Shown here in pieces: positions 35,318 to 45,723 of a stretch of 64,000 bases of DNA. Source of the DNA: Volvox africanus (lineage: Eukaryota > Chlorophyta > Chlorophyceae > Chlamydomonadales > Volvocaceae). A model generated the notes under the pieces. It was given only the letters and a program-made list of their open reading frames with translations, searched no databases and was not told the DNA's origin. Each line of letters opens with the position of its first letter. Within the stretch, counting starts at the first letter, position 1. Location of the stretch: contig BSDZ01000079.1 in the NCBI GenBank assembly GCA_030268105.1, positions 5,478,001 to 5,542,000 on the forward strand, read 5' to 3'. Both the position numbers and the translations under genes were made by a program.

Positions 35318-38300
35318 ATGGCACAGCATACGGCGGGGGGCTCAGGATACCGCCGCATCCTGTCGTTCAAATTCATAGAATCTGGCTATATGCCCATCAC
35401 AATGGATAAGAGGGAAGGTGGCAGCGTATTGGTGCGAACTTGCCTAGCTCGATACGGAGCTGAGAGCCATTGCGACGAGGGCGATGTACAATACAGCCGT
35501 TTTGACGTTAACCTATACAACATCCACGGGACCAAGTATGATATTGCCCTTGTTGGCTATCCAAACCATAGACGCAAGAAAGAGTGGAGGTTTGTGCGAA
35601 TTCGAGAATGGCTGGTGAGTAGAGGGACATGGGCTCATGTTAACGGGTTGGGTTTGGCTTCCAAAAGGTTTTCCAAAGCTTCACAAGACGGTGGCAGCCT
35701 CAAGAGCCCTCCCTAATTGAAAGATAATCGCTCAAGGGTATCCGGTAAACACGAGGTTATTCCCGGACCTCATGGGTTGCGATCCGATATACAGGCAGCG
35801 GGCGATATCCGGGACGGCACTCTCGTGGAGTTCCGCCATGGCCCGGATGGTCGCATCGTATTCGAAGTGATCGCTCAAACATTCCCGGCTGGTGCCAGTC
35901 CCGGCACTCATGGCGGCGGCCGGAAACCCTTCGGCGCCGCCGAGGGAAATGGTGGCTTTGTGGCGGCACTCGGCCAGGGCCTAGCGCTTCCTCTGTATGA
36001 TGAGATCACGTTGACCCAAAACATGTGCACCCGCAGCCACCTTAGATTCCATCCTCTGAGCCAACTGGCTGTCACGGGGTTCGCATCACGCCTCTCCGGG
36101 GACCGCAAGTACGATGTGCAAGTACGGGACGAGTTACGGCATGACACGCTGTACGAATGCCAGATGTGGCCGTACGGTGGTGATGGAGGGCCCGGACAAG
36201 CAGACAGCGTGGTGCGTTGGCGGCTCGTCGCTTTGGGGCCCTTTATGCGTGCGCACAAGTTGGCCCCCGGCGATAAAGTCGCGGTGACCCTGAGTCCCCT
36301 TGAAGGCCCGATGCTGGCTCGAGTAGTCCGAGCTAGTGCATATCACGAGCTTAGACAGGCGCCGAAAGTAGGGGCCGAGAAGGTGGCAGCGGGGGCTGGA
36401 TCGCCGGGATGCAAGGACGGCGCCGACGGCACCAGCAGTAGCACCAGCAGTAGCACCAGCACCAGCACCAGCACCAGCACCAGCGGCTATAGTGAATACA
36501 CGGACGAAACTAGCGACAGCGTTAGCAGCAGTGGTAGCAGTGGTGAAGACGATGACAGGGATGATAGGAATGGCCGCGAAGAGGGCGACGACGAGTACCA
36601 GCCGGTGCGCAAAGACCCGCCGTCCCAGCGCATGCCGGTCACAGGCATTAAGCGGGGCCGTCCCGGGAGGGTAACTGTTGCTGGAGCATCACCACAGCCA
36701 CCAGCGCCAGCAGCAGCACCTGCATCGGCACCTGCAAGGGGGAACGGAGGAGCAGCGCCAGCAGCAGTGCCGCCAGAGGCCAGTATCCTATCCACCCAAA
36801 AGCGCCGTCGAATTGGGGGCATTGGGATTGCAGACGGTCTCTTCGATCCTCGCTGTGGCAAAGTGTTGAAGGATTCGGATTCTGTGACCATCAGCCTGTC
36901 CCGAGCCCTGTTCTCGCTGGACGGGGTGTTTGGGGCGCTTATGGGGCGGGAGATGCCATTGCATCTGACCTTACGGACGAAGGCGGGCGCTGAGGCCGGT
37001 GCCCCGGAGTTAAGCTGGCAGGTTAGATGAGGGGGGAGGGGGGAGGGAGACGAACATCGGAACGCTGGTAATACTCGCTGACGAAGCCAGGACTAACCGT
37101 GAAGGGGAGGGAGGGGGGAGGGAGGGGGCTGACGAACGACGTGACGGTGGATTTAGTATTTGTGGAATGCCACGAGTACCATGATCCAATAGCAGTGCTT
37201 GGAGCATTAGTCGCGAGAGATCACAGCGGTGGTGCATCTCTCGCGACTAATACTCCAAGCACCGCTATTGGATCATGGTACTCGTGGCATTCCACAAATA
37301 CTAAATCCACCGTCACGTCGTCCGTAAGAGAGACAGTCAGCCAAAATCCGATACCTTAAACGTGGAAACTTGATAATCTGATCATCCTATTTTTTAAATT
37401 TATGTATTAAAATCTATTTAGACTTAGGCGGCCTTCTTCCGGCGCCGTCGGAGCGACGTTGCTTCTAGGCAAATCGTACATAAGCCCCTATGGGCCGGCC
37501 CTCCCGTGCCTTCGGAGGTCCCCGGGCTGCAGCTACGGTAGTGGTGGCTGACCCATGGGTTGCTTTTCGTGCTGCTTCTTGGGCGTCCGTCTCTTGGCGA
37601 ACGGCCTCACGGTGTGGCTGCCGTCACTGTCGCTATCCTCTTCATTATCACGATCCGCCCCGCGATCGTACTGCACATCGGCGCTAGAATTGTCGCCGCC
37701 CGCAGCAGCAGCAGCAGCGGCAGCACGGGGGATACAGGTTGTGAAACGCCGACGCTCGGAGGCGGTGACACCGCTGTGCTCCGCGGCAGCAGTATTACCC
37801 GCGGGCTGTTTGTTGGCTCTGTCTCGCTGGACCTATTGAAGCACCAATAAGTAGTATATTTATTTCAAAAAATCTCCTATGGTTGTAAATTATGTAGTAT
37901 TTTTATGGAAAGTCGTGAATCGTAAGAATTTGGTATCCCGGCGCGCAGGTCTGGATTCGGGCCCCAAGTGCTTCAATTCAATTACGACTATCGAACATGG
38001 CACAAGTGATACATCAGTTTGGAATGGCCACGGGAGATGTGATCCTCTTCGCGGCAACGGACGACCCACTAACTTACACGATCACGTGCTGGCGCGTCTC
38101 AGCTTCCTCCGCCGCCCCCATCGGCGGAACCAGCGGCCTGAAGCTGGAGCAGCTGTGGCCAAGTTTCCCGCCACGTCGGCGGACCGGCCGTCGGTCTGAC
38201 GCCGCCGCTGCCGCGATGGCAGCAGGCGGCAGGGGGCCGGTGGCAGAGACGGGCACACGGCGCGCCACGGCTAGGCATGACAGCACCAGCGATAAGGATG

Positions 38301-38472
38301 AGGATGTGCCGCTGGCAACTCGATTAGCTCGCGTTCGTGCTCCGGAACCTGATGGCGGTGGCCGCCGACGAGTCAAGGGCAGCTCTGTGGACGGGGCCAG
38401 TTTGCCGCCACAACCGACCAAAGGTGCTGTCGTAAGTGAGCATGCGCTGGCGGCGGCCACGTGGGACGTTGG

Positions 38473-38503
<31 letters not shown>

Positions 38504-41500
38504 CTTGCCTCTGGGCCTGCATTTGCCGATCCAACATCCCTGAGCTCGGAGCCACAGCCGTTCCCAGCGCCACATCGCGGAGTTAGAGTGAAAGATGAGC
38601 CGAGAGGAGGGGAGGGCGTCACGGGCGTCGTCGGCGTGGGTCCCCTTCTTTGCGGCGAAGGGATCGCCACCGATCATAAGGCCCCATTGGCAGTGCGGAA
38701 TTCCCGCGGCTGTGGCTCTGGATGGCGCCCAGTGAATGTCCACAACATGCCGGAGCCCCTATCGGTGGTCGCAACGCAAGAAGCGCCGTCAGCATCAACG
38801 ACCGGGGGTGCAGTCACAACAACGACGCACGCGCCGGAGGCCAGGACTGGGCCTGTCCATGTAGCCCTTCCCGCTTCCTCTATCACCCACCCTCACGGCT
38901 ACGTGCCAGATGGGCCTCCTTCCTTGCGTCCAGGGGAGCTGCGAATCTGCGGACTCACCTTCCATCCCGAGCTGCGGGAGGCGGTGGAGCGGCTGCAGGC
39001 GGTTTGGATGCAGGGCTTGAGGGACCCGCTCGCTCGCACAGACCCCATCCGACACCAGATGGCGATTCTAGGGGTCGATCTCCCGCTGGAATCACCAGAT
39101 GGCAGTTGTCCCGCTGGCGGCGCCGCCGCCGCCGCCGCATTCCGTCGACACGGCCTGAAGCGGAACGTCATCTGCAACCGCCTAGCGCGCATGCTGGGCC
39201 TTATGGGTGAGGGCTGCGTCAGCGACAGCAAACTGCCGGAGGTCTGTCCTGCCTGGCTAGCGGACGTACGGCGCTGTGAAGATCCGGAACGCGGTGGATT
39301 CGGATTGGAGGCCGCCAACAGCCTGCAGGCCAATGTGGTCCTCGGCGTGCTGAGCGGCTACGTGCTGCCGGACGTGGCCCGTGTAGAGCTGATGAGTTAC
39401 GGGACCTGTGACCCACGGGTCACGGCGGAGATGCGGCGGAGAGCGGGCGAGGCAAGTGTGACTGCCTGGCAGTTTCTGATAGATGCCTTCATGGTGCCGT
39501 ACACCTGGCCGTCCGACGTGCAGCTTGAGCGGTCCCAGCACCACCAGCACCGAAGCATGTCGATAACAACGGCAACAACGTCAGTTGGAGCAGGTCAGCG
39601 AGGGTTGAGGCTAAGGCTCGGAGCTGGTAAAGGGAGGGAACAGAGGAGTGGCGTGTGTGTATGTGTATGTTTTCACGAACCTCGGTGTGTCCCATATTGC
39701 AAAATCCCCGTGTATGTCGGGGGCCTTATGATGGTAAGGGACCGTTCGGATCATTCGATCGTTCAGATGTCGCTCGAATCAACTGGCACCCTGTACGACA
39801 TGACAACTCCTGCCAAGGTCCCGCCCATGCCATTTTCCTCGACGCTCCACAGCCGCCCCCCAACCGCCTCAGTGGCAGGCCTGGGCAGCTGCCACACAGG
39901 ATCTGCCCCCGGCTTCAATATCAATGCTGGGGTACGGCAACCTGGCGGCGCTGGTGAATGACCCACGGGTCGAACCCAGGGAATGGCTGACGGGCAACGA
40001 CCTGGACTCTCCGGCCATTGCAGAAAAGGCGAACTGCGTGGTGTGTCGGCGAGAATAGTGTGTTGAGGCGCGCGCTGCGATGGAGACCACTAGAAGCTTA
40101 TTTAGGCAACTGCATTCGGTTTCGGCGGTTGGGCATGTGTTTATCAGAAAGCTGGGTCAGTGGATTACTAGGTTGTACTAGTACCCACGGCAAGGCAAAG
40201 ATGGTCAGTGGATAGATCAGATGTGCTAAGTGAGGGTTTAGCCGCCTATTCTAGGGTTTCTCCGGGAGACGGGGAGAGAAAGAAAGGGGCGGCGATGAGA
40301 GGGTGTGAGGATAGCGCAACCACCGCAGGTATTGTTTTAGCTCTACTATGAATTGATTATATATTATATATTATATTATATTATATTATATTATATTATA
40401 TTATATTATATTATATTATATTATATTATATTATATTATATTATATTATATTATATTATATTATATTATATTATATTATATTATATTATATTATATTATA
40501 TTATATTATATTATATTATATTATATTATATTATATTATATTATATTATATTATATTATATTATATTATATTATATTATATTATATTATATTATATTATA
40601 TTATATTATATTATATTATATTATATTATATTATATTATATTATATTATATTATATTATATTATATTATATTATATTTGATCGCATCTTTATGGATGTAA
40701 TTTGACCTAAAGGTTTAAACCAGGGTGGTTAGGGCCATTTGTAAGGCCCTTGTTGCCTCCGGGCGTCCATAGGTCTTTGTGCACACCTTGCTCTGCAGGT
40801 GCTGCCAGTCGCGGTGCGCGGTCTGGTCCTTCCCGTGATGGTGACGATGCGGCCCGTCAGCAAGGGCGAGCAGCTCTTGTACGACTACGGGTCGCAATGG
40901 TGGCGGCGGCTTATGGACGCTTGGGAAATGCTGGATGCGGAGTGCCTTACGCCGGCGCAGGCGCTGTGGGGCCTTAAGCCGTGCGAAGCGCCAGTCTCTG
41001 CCATGGCGGCGCCGACGCCGGCGGCGGCGGCGGTGGAGGCGACCTTCCATGCTGCCGCCGACATGATCGCTAACGACGTGCCATCCGCCATGTCGACTGA
41101 CAGTGTTGTGGTAGGTCCGGAGCTGTGCGCGGCATTGCCAGCGCTTCCGTTAACGCAGTTAACAGCGGCCGCAGAACTCAATACTGCCGAGTTTGCTGAC
41201 GGTAGCAGGCGGCCCCGCCGTAGCGTCCCCGACGACATCAGCGGGGCCGGGGGAAGCCATAGCAGCGACCGTGCTGCTGCTGCTGCAGCCGCCACCGCTG
41301 CGGCGCCTGCTGCCACGGATCGCAACAGCCGGCCACCGCCGTTGGCGGTGCCGCCATCTGAGTCCTTCTCTCACGGCGACTCGGCTGATCGCGCCATCCC
41401 TCTCGACAGAAATCAGGATCCGGGTCAAAGTCGATTTCGAGATCCAGATATGGATCGATATCAGTGGAGCGATCTTGGATCTGGGTCAAGACTCCTGGAC

Positions 41501-42988
41501 TGGGAAGGCCGGGAGATTCGGTCACGGGACGAGTGGCGTCGGTTTCGGAGCCCAAGTCGTGAGCGTGAGGGCAGGGGCAATCAATCACGGCACCTTTGGC
41601 CGTGGGACGAGTCGTCGCTGCCTGGGCCGTCGGATAACCGAGGCCAAAGGCGACACTCAATGGATCGAGAGGAGCCGGAGCAGGAGGGCTGGCGTCGCGA
41701 AGGGGACTCCACCAGCGGGCGCCGGCGAGATGGTTACAGGGATCGGGCTGGTCAGGGCTGCCCCAGGGAGGGGCCCCTCCCAAGCACGGAGCGACCCTTC
41801 CTTGGGCGACCGTTTCTGGACAACAGGTGCTATGAGCATCAACGAGAGATGCCGGATGAGCGGCAGCGCAGGCTGGAGCTCAGGCGCGGGTTGGGGCGGG
41901 GGTCAAACTATGATGTGGGTCAGCGCGATGTGGGCGCCGGACCGGAGGACCACTGGGGTAGGGTGCCGGGGTTTGATGACCGATATGTGCCAGATGGCGA
42001 TCCGCGAGGCAGAGGACGTGAACGCAGCGTGCGTGGAGATCCGCCGGCATCACGGACGACGGAGCAGTACAGTGACGGCGGGGTGAAGTGCCTAACTGTG
42101 GGCGGCGGCAACGCCACCGATGGAGACCATCAGAAGCGGCCAACACAGCCCCAACCCCAACTCCATCTCCGTCCCCAGCAACGACCTCAACCAAGTCCCC
42201 AGCCACAGCCACAACCCGGGCCTGAAGGTATGGGAGATGGCCGGAAAGGTGCTTGCGAAGTGGGGGGCAAAGAAGACCAGTTCTTCCCCTCCCTCTTCCC
42301 ACCTGGCTACCAAAAGGCAGGGAAAAGAGGCGACTGCGGCACTGGCGGAGGGGAGGGGTCTGGGCGGCTAGACCGCCAACGTACGCAGCTGGGTGGGACG
42401 ACGACTTCAGCGGTCACCGGCGGCCACCTCCTGGCGCAGATGGTCGGAGGGGAGAGCTCGGGGATTGGCTCGGATAACTTCTGGAGGGAACTTAGTAAGG
42501 CACTTAGGGAGGATGACGAAGTCGGAGGCGGCCGCGGCCGCGGCATGCTGCTTCTCGACACACGATGTTCGGCGGCACGATGCGAGGTTTCCGCCGATGC
42601 GGCGTCTTTGGGCATCGCCGGTGAAGAGGATGCCGCATTCGCCACCAGTCTATCGGTGACTGAGGGCCAGCCCCGGGCCAACGGCCAGCGTCCACCCAAG
42701 GCCTCTTACGGCGCGTCCACTGACCCACGGATCCGTGACGGTGTCGGCTCGTCTGGCGGTCAGCTGCAGGATGCCGTCAGAGGTTGCGATGCGATCCTTG
42801 GCGCCTGTACTGCAGCCGATGCGGCTGCTGCCTGCAACGGCCCCTCTGCAACCGCATTGGAAACTGCGAGAGGAGATGCCGAGTTGCAAGTCATGAAGGC
42901 GCGGGCCCGGCAGGTGGACTTCACGTGGCGTGTGCTTGTGCCGTACAGTACCACATCGCACGACAAGCCGTCTGGATCCACGGTTTAA
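35318..42988 (+). CDS. B3-like and SET-domain protein, putative histone lysine methyltransferase, five exons
   Basis: Proposed exons are 35318-35614, 35795-37021, 37949-39593, 39853-40040 and 40799-42988. All are phase-consistent and give about 1,848 aa. B3-like segments lie at about 10-125 (KEWRFVRI then GDIRDGTLVEFRHG), 165-282 (RWRLV, LAPGDKVAVTL) and 455-560 (SWQVWI, FGMATGDVILF). A SET domain spans about 949-1154: ERGGFGLEA start, GYGNLAALVNDP, NCV at an exon end joined to VLPVAVRG, then the closing GEQLLYDYGSQWW. NDP replaces the usual NHS. SET domains transfer methyl groups from S-adenosylmethionine to lysine. The C-terminal 700 residues are Arg, Asp and Gln-rich. Activity is inferred only, and the last exon may hide further introns. 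Confidence 0.65.
37133..37325. repeat. Long near-perfect inverted repeat in intron 2
   Basis: Left arm about 37133-37220 (ACGACGTGACGGTGGATTTA... to GTCGCGAGAGAT) and right arm about 37236-37325 are reverse complements with only a few mismatches over some 85 bases. They are separated by about 15 bases (CACAGCGGTGGTGC). It could be a foldback element, a small-RNA hairpin precursor, or an assembly palindrome. It lies in the intron 37022-37948 of the B3-SET gene. Confidence 0.9.
40369..40676. repeat. TTATA pentanucleotide array, about 61 units
   Basis: About 308 bp of almost uninterrupted (TTATA)n lie in intron 4 of the B3-SET gene, between the NCV-encoding exon and the exon that completes the SET domain. 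The open reading frames through it are artefacts. Confidence 0.97.
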
Positions 42989-44804
42989 CAACCAGCTATC
43001 AGTCTGCCTGGTTGCTTCTGTCGCGGCGTGTTAATGGAACTTCATTATTTGCTAAGGGGACAATAACTTTGTCGGCTTGGAGTCTGGGTTGTTTCGGGTG
43101 GGAGTTTCGGAGCTTATATCACCGCGGGAAAGTCGAATGGGAATTCGAACCGCCGCTGGCACTTGGGGATGACGCCTCTCTTTCTTGTGGTCGACGATGG
43201 AACCTGCCACAAGAAAGCGGGCTCCCCTTCTATTAAATGCTCGCAGACCCTCCAAATGCTAAGGAGGAAAACGTACTCGTACCAAAGTCTGGTTGCAGCA
43301 GGCGTTTGAGATATCATATATTTTTGGGCAGCAGCTAGAGCCAGGGCAGAAGTTATGGTGCGACTAATACCCCCAGAGGTGAGAGAGAGAGAGAGAGAGA
43401 TGGAGATGTTCACCACATCTCACATCGTTGGTGCTGCTGACTGCGATTTGAGACGCGGGCTTCCCAATGGCGTGTGTATTCACCACCTACGCGTCGTACG
43501 ACACCATCAATCAGCCTGGAGTACCGCTGGAGAGGAGGAGCGCCTTACCGCGATTGCAGACTGTCTCGTGACTTTTTGAGTGTCGTAATTGGGCGTCGTT
43601 CCTATCGGGAAGCAAAGGACGGACGGGGCATCTAAACGGCCAATTCAGCTCAGCCCAGAGACCTGTTATGACGATGACTTCTGGATCTGGATCCTTTTCA
43701 ATTGCGATCAACCTTTCCAGGGTGCGGTCAGGTTGATATGGTGTGCAGGGAGGGAAACGACGACGATTTTTTTGTGTTTTTGTGTCCGGATGACTTTGTC
43801 CGGTGTCCAGATTTGTCAAATCGCGGAAGATTATTTCCCGACACATGTGTCCGCTTTATCTAATGTGCTGTTTTGGGAGTAGGAAATGCTTGGCGGGTGC
43901 AAGATGAGGCTGTAAAGCAGGTTTTTGGGACGAATATCCAGGTCAACGCAAGGTCATTGCTTCGGATGGGTCTTAACTAATACGTCTAACTAACTGGTGA
44001 GCTGTTGCTTTATCATAAGTGTTGACGTAATGGATACCTGACAGCCGTTGGTGGCTTTCCGGAGTGCATTGGTAATGCTGCGCATTTGCTGCGGTTGGGA
44101 CCTTGCATAGCCGTGGTGAGCAGGGAGATATGACTGCATTTACGAATGCGAGTTGCAAGTCGTTCCGGCGGGCAACTGCCGCAGTTTGACAGCCACAACA
44201 TTTTTTTATGACGATTCAACTAGAGATCACATTTTTCTGGCGACTTTCGGCCAGCATGGCAACCGAAGCCCTTCCGTTTGGGTAGCTGCGCTATGTACAA
44301 ATAACATGAAACTGTCCGTGTTTAGAGTTCACCGCTATGAGCCTATATGTCTGATGCAACAAGGTTCATCAAGGATATTTGCCTAGTTCTGTAAGCCTCG
44401 ACTCATGGACGCAACTAGGCAAAGGTCAAGCCTTCATGTCACGTAAATATTTCTGGAACAGCTTACACTAAGATTTGCATGCTGGTAAAACCTTCGGAAA
44501 TAACAGGTTGACAAAAGGTTATAATTATTTATTCAAGACACACTGTGGAGTTGGGTCGAACGTGCATTGTTGCTTACTTCTTCCGGAAGCAAGTCGATAC
44601 TGTATTAGGGTCTCAGCCAGCAATGAAAATCAAGTGTAAGCGCGCTAGTGCGGTCGTCTCCGGTACACTATGAATGAAAGTGCCGTGACGTACACCCCGT
44701 ACCGTAAGTCGTAACGCCACCAAATCTTTAAAATCTCTCGGAGGTGCATATTTGTTTATCAAGTAAGCCAACGTCAATCAATTCATCGTCTTCCAATTAG
44801 TTGT
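42989..44804. other. Intergenic region after the B3-SET gene
   Basis: No supported gene. It holds an 11-bp stem (CTTTCTTGTGG...CCACAAGAAAG, about 43,176-43,215), a GA run at 43,381-43,400 and a TGTAA at about 43,910. Confidence 0.55.
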
Positions 44805-44858
44805 TTAAGCTTCAAGCCAATCGTCGCCGGGTCTTCGTCGTCTTCTCATCCTAAGCGG

Positions 44859-45200
44859 GTAAGTGTATGTGGGGAATTTATCCAGGCACTCACGAGGTAA
44901 CAGGGGCGTTGTTTTGCTTTGTGTTCCTTGATGTTGTTGCCCAACAGTGTAGCCTGTCTGGTCCTCACGCCCGAGAATTGAACCACCGTTGGCCCCGGAA
45001 CTCAATTTTGCAAGCAGCTGATGATGTCAGGACTTTCGGCTTGAATAATATATCATGTGAAGGAATATCTTATCTGTCTACAGCCATGAAAGCGTCGTGG
45101 CCTGTGTTCCGGAAAATTGTAGTCTTCGGATGTCCGATAGGTTAACGGGCAACGCAAGCCCCTTGTCATGGATTGTCGTTCCTCTTAATGCTCCAAGCAG
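44859..45200 (+). other. Probable 5' UTR intron of the small gene
   Basis: CTAAGCGG is followed by a strong donor GTAAGTGT, and CCAAGCAG precedes the ATG. No open frame joins across it. The upstream exon (about 44,805-44,858) would be untranslated. Confidence 0.45.
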
Positions 45201-45723
45201 ATGGCTGCTCCACGTGCTGCTGCTGCGGCCGCCGGCGCGGGTGGCGTTGGCATGCTCCTGACCTCTTGGTTCAAGGGCGACACAGCACCTGCTAACCTAC
45301 CCTCTCACCCACATCACCACCTTGGTTACGCTGAAGCTGTGGGTATCACGAAATTGCGTGAAGAGGACATCGCATCGGAAGCTCCTCGCAACGCTGGGAA
45401 TAGCACCTATTCCATGCTTGAGAGCTATGTTGGGCCTGCAGGTATGACTCTTTCCTACTTTTTTCTCTGCTTATGAACTATTTTCAGGTTACTGTCAAGT
45501 ACATGTAGAATTGTCTAAATGTCTGTCCGTACATAAACTTCCGCCTTGCTTTTGCACCCTGCTTTTTATAGAGCCTGTCAACACTAAACATCACTTCGAG
45601 GAGCCGCATCAGAACCTTGCCAAGAAGCTTGAGATTGGTGTGGAGACCCGTGCATCGAACTCCGTGTTCGGGCTGCTCAACTCCTGGTTTGGTGCTGCCG
45701 AGAGCTCGCGAACCAAACACTAG
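45201..45723 (+). CDS. Small two-exon protein of unknown function, about 130 aa
   Basis: The exons are 45201-45441 and 45572-45723, joined across a GTATGA...ATAG intron (phase 1) to give MAAPRAAAAAAGAGG..., ending SSRTKH. A likely 5' UTR intron (GTAAGTGT at 44859 to CAAGCAG at 45200) places the ATG directly at an exon start. The N-terminus is Ala-rich and uncharged, followed by GMLLTSWFKG. The C-terminal exon is charged (HHFEEPHQNLAKKLEIG) and carries a second hydrophobic SWFG motif (VFGLLNSWFG), so two short LxSWF motifs flank a polar middle. I do not recognise the family. Exon phases and even codon use favour a real gene. Confidence 0.65.

Noticed and set aside
40369..40676. Possible CRISPR-like array
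   Set aside because: There are no spacers; it is a uniform pentanucleotide repeat.
40353..40700. 115-codon ORF of repeating Ile/Leu/Tyr
   Set aside because: It is the TTATA microsatellite translated.
40885..42313. Several long ORFs on both strands over the last B3-SET exon
   Set aside because: High GC content leaves other frames open; only the plus frame continues the SET domain in phase.
43130..43160. tRNA T-arm-like GGTTCGAATTCCC on the minus strand
   Set aside because: No matching acceptor, D or anticodon arms at the right spacing.
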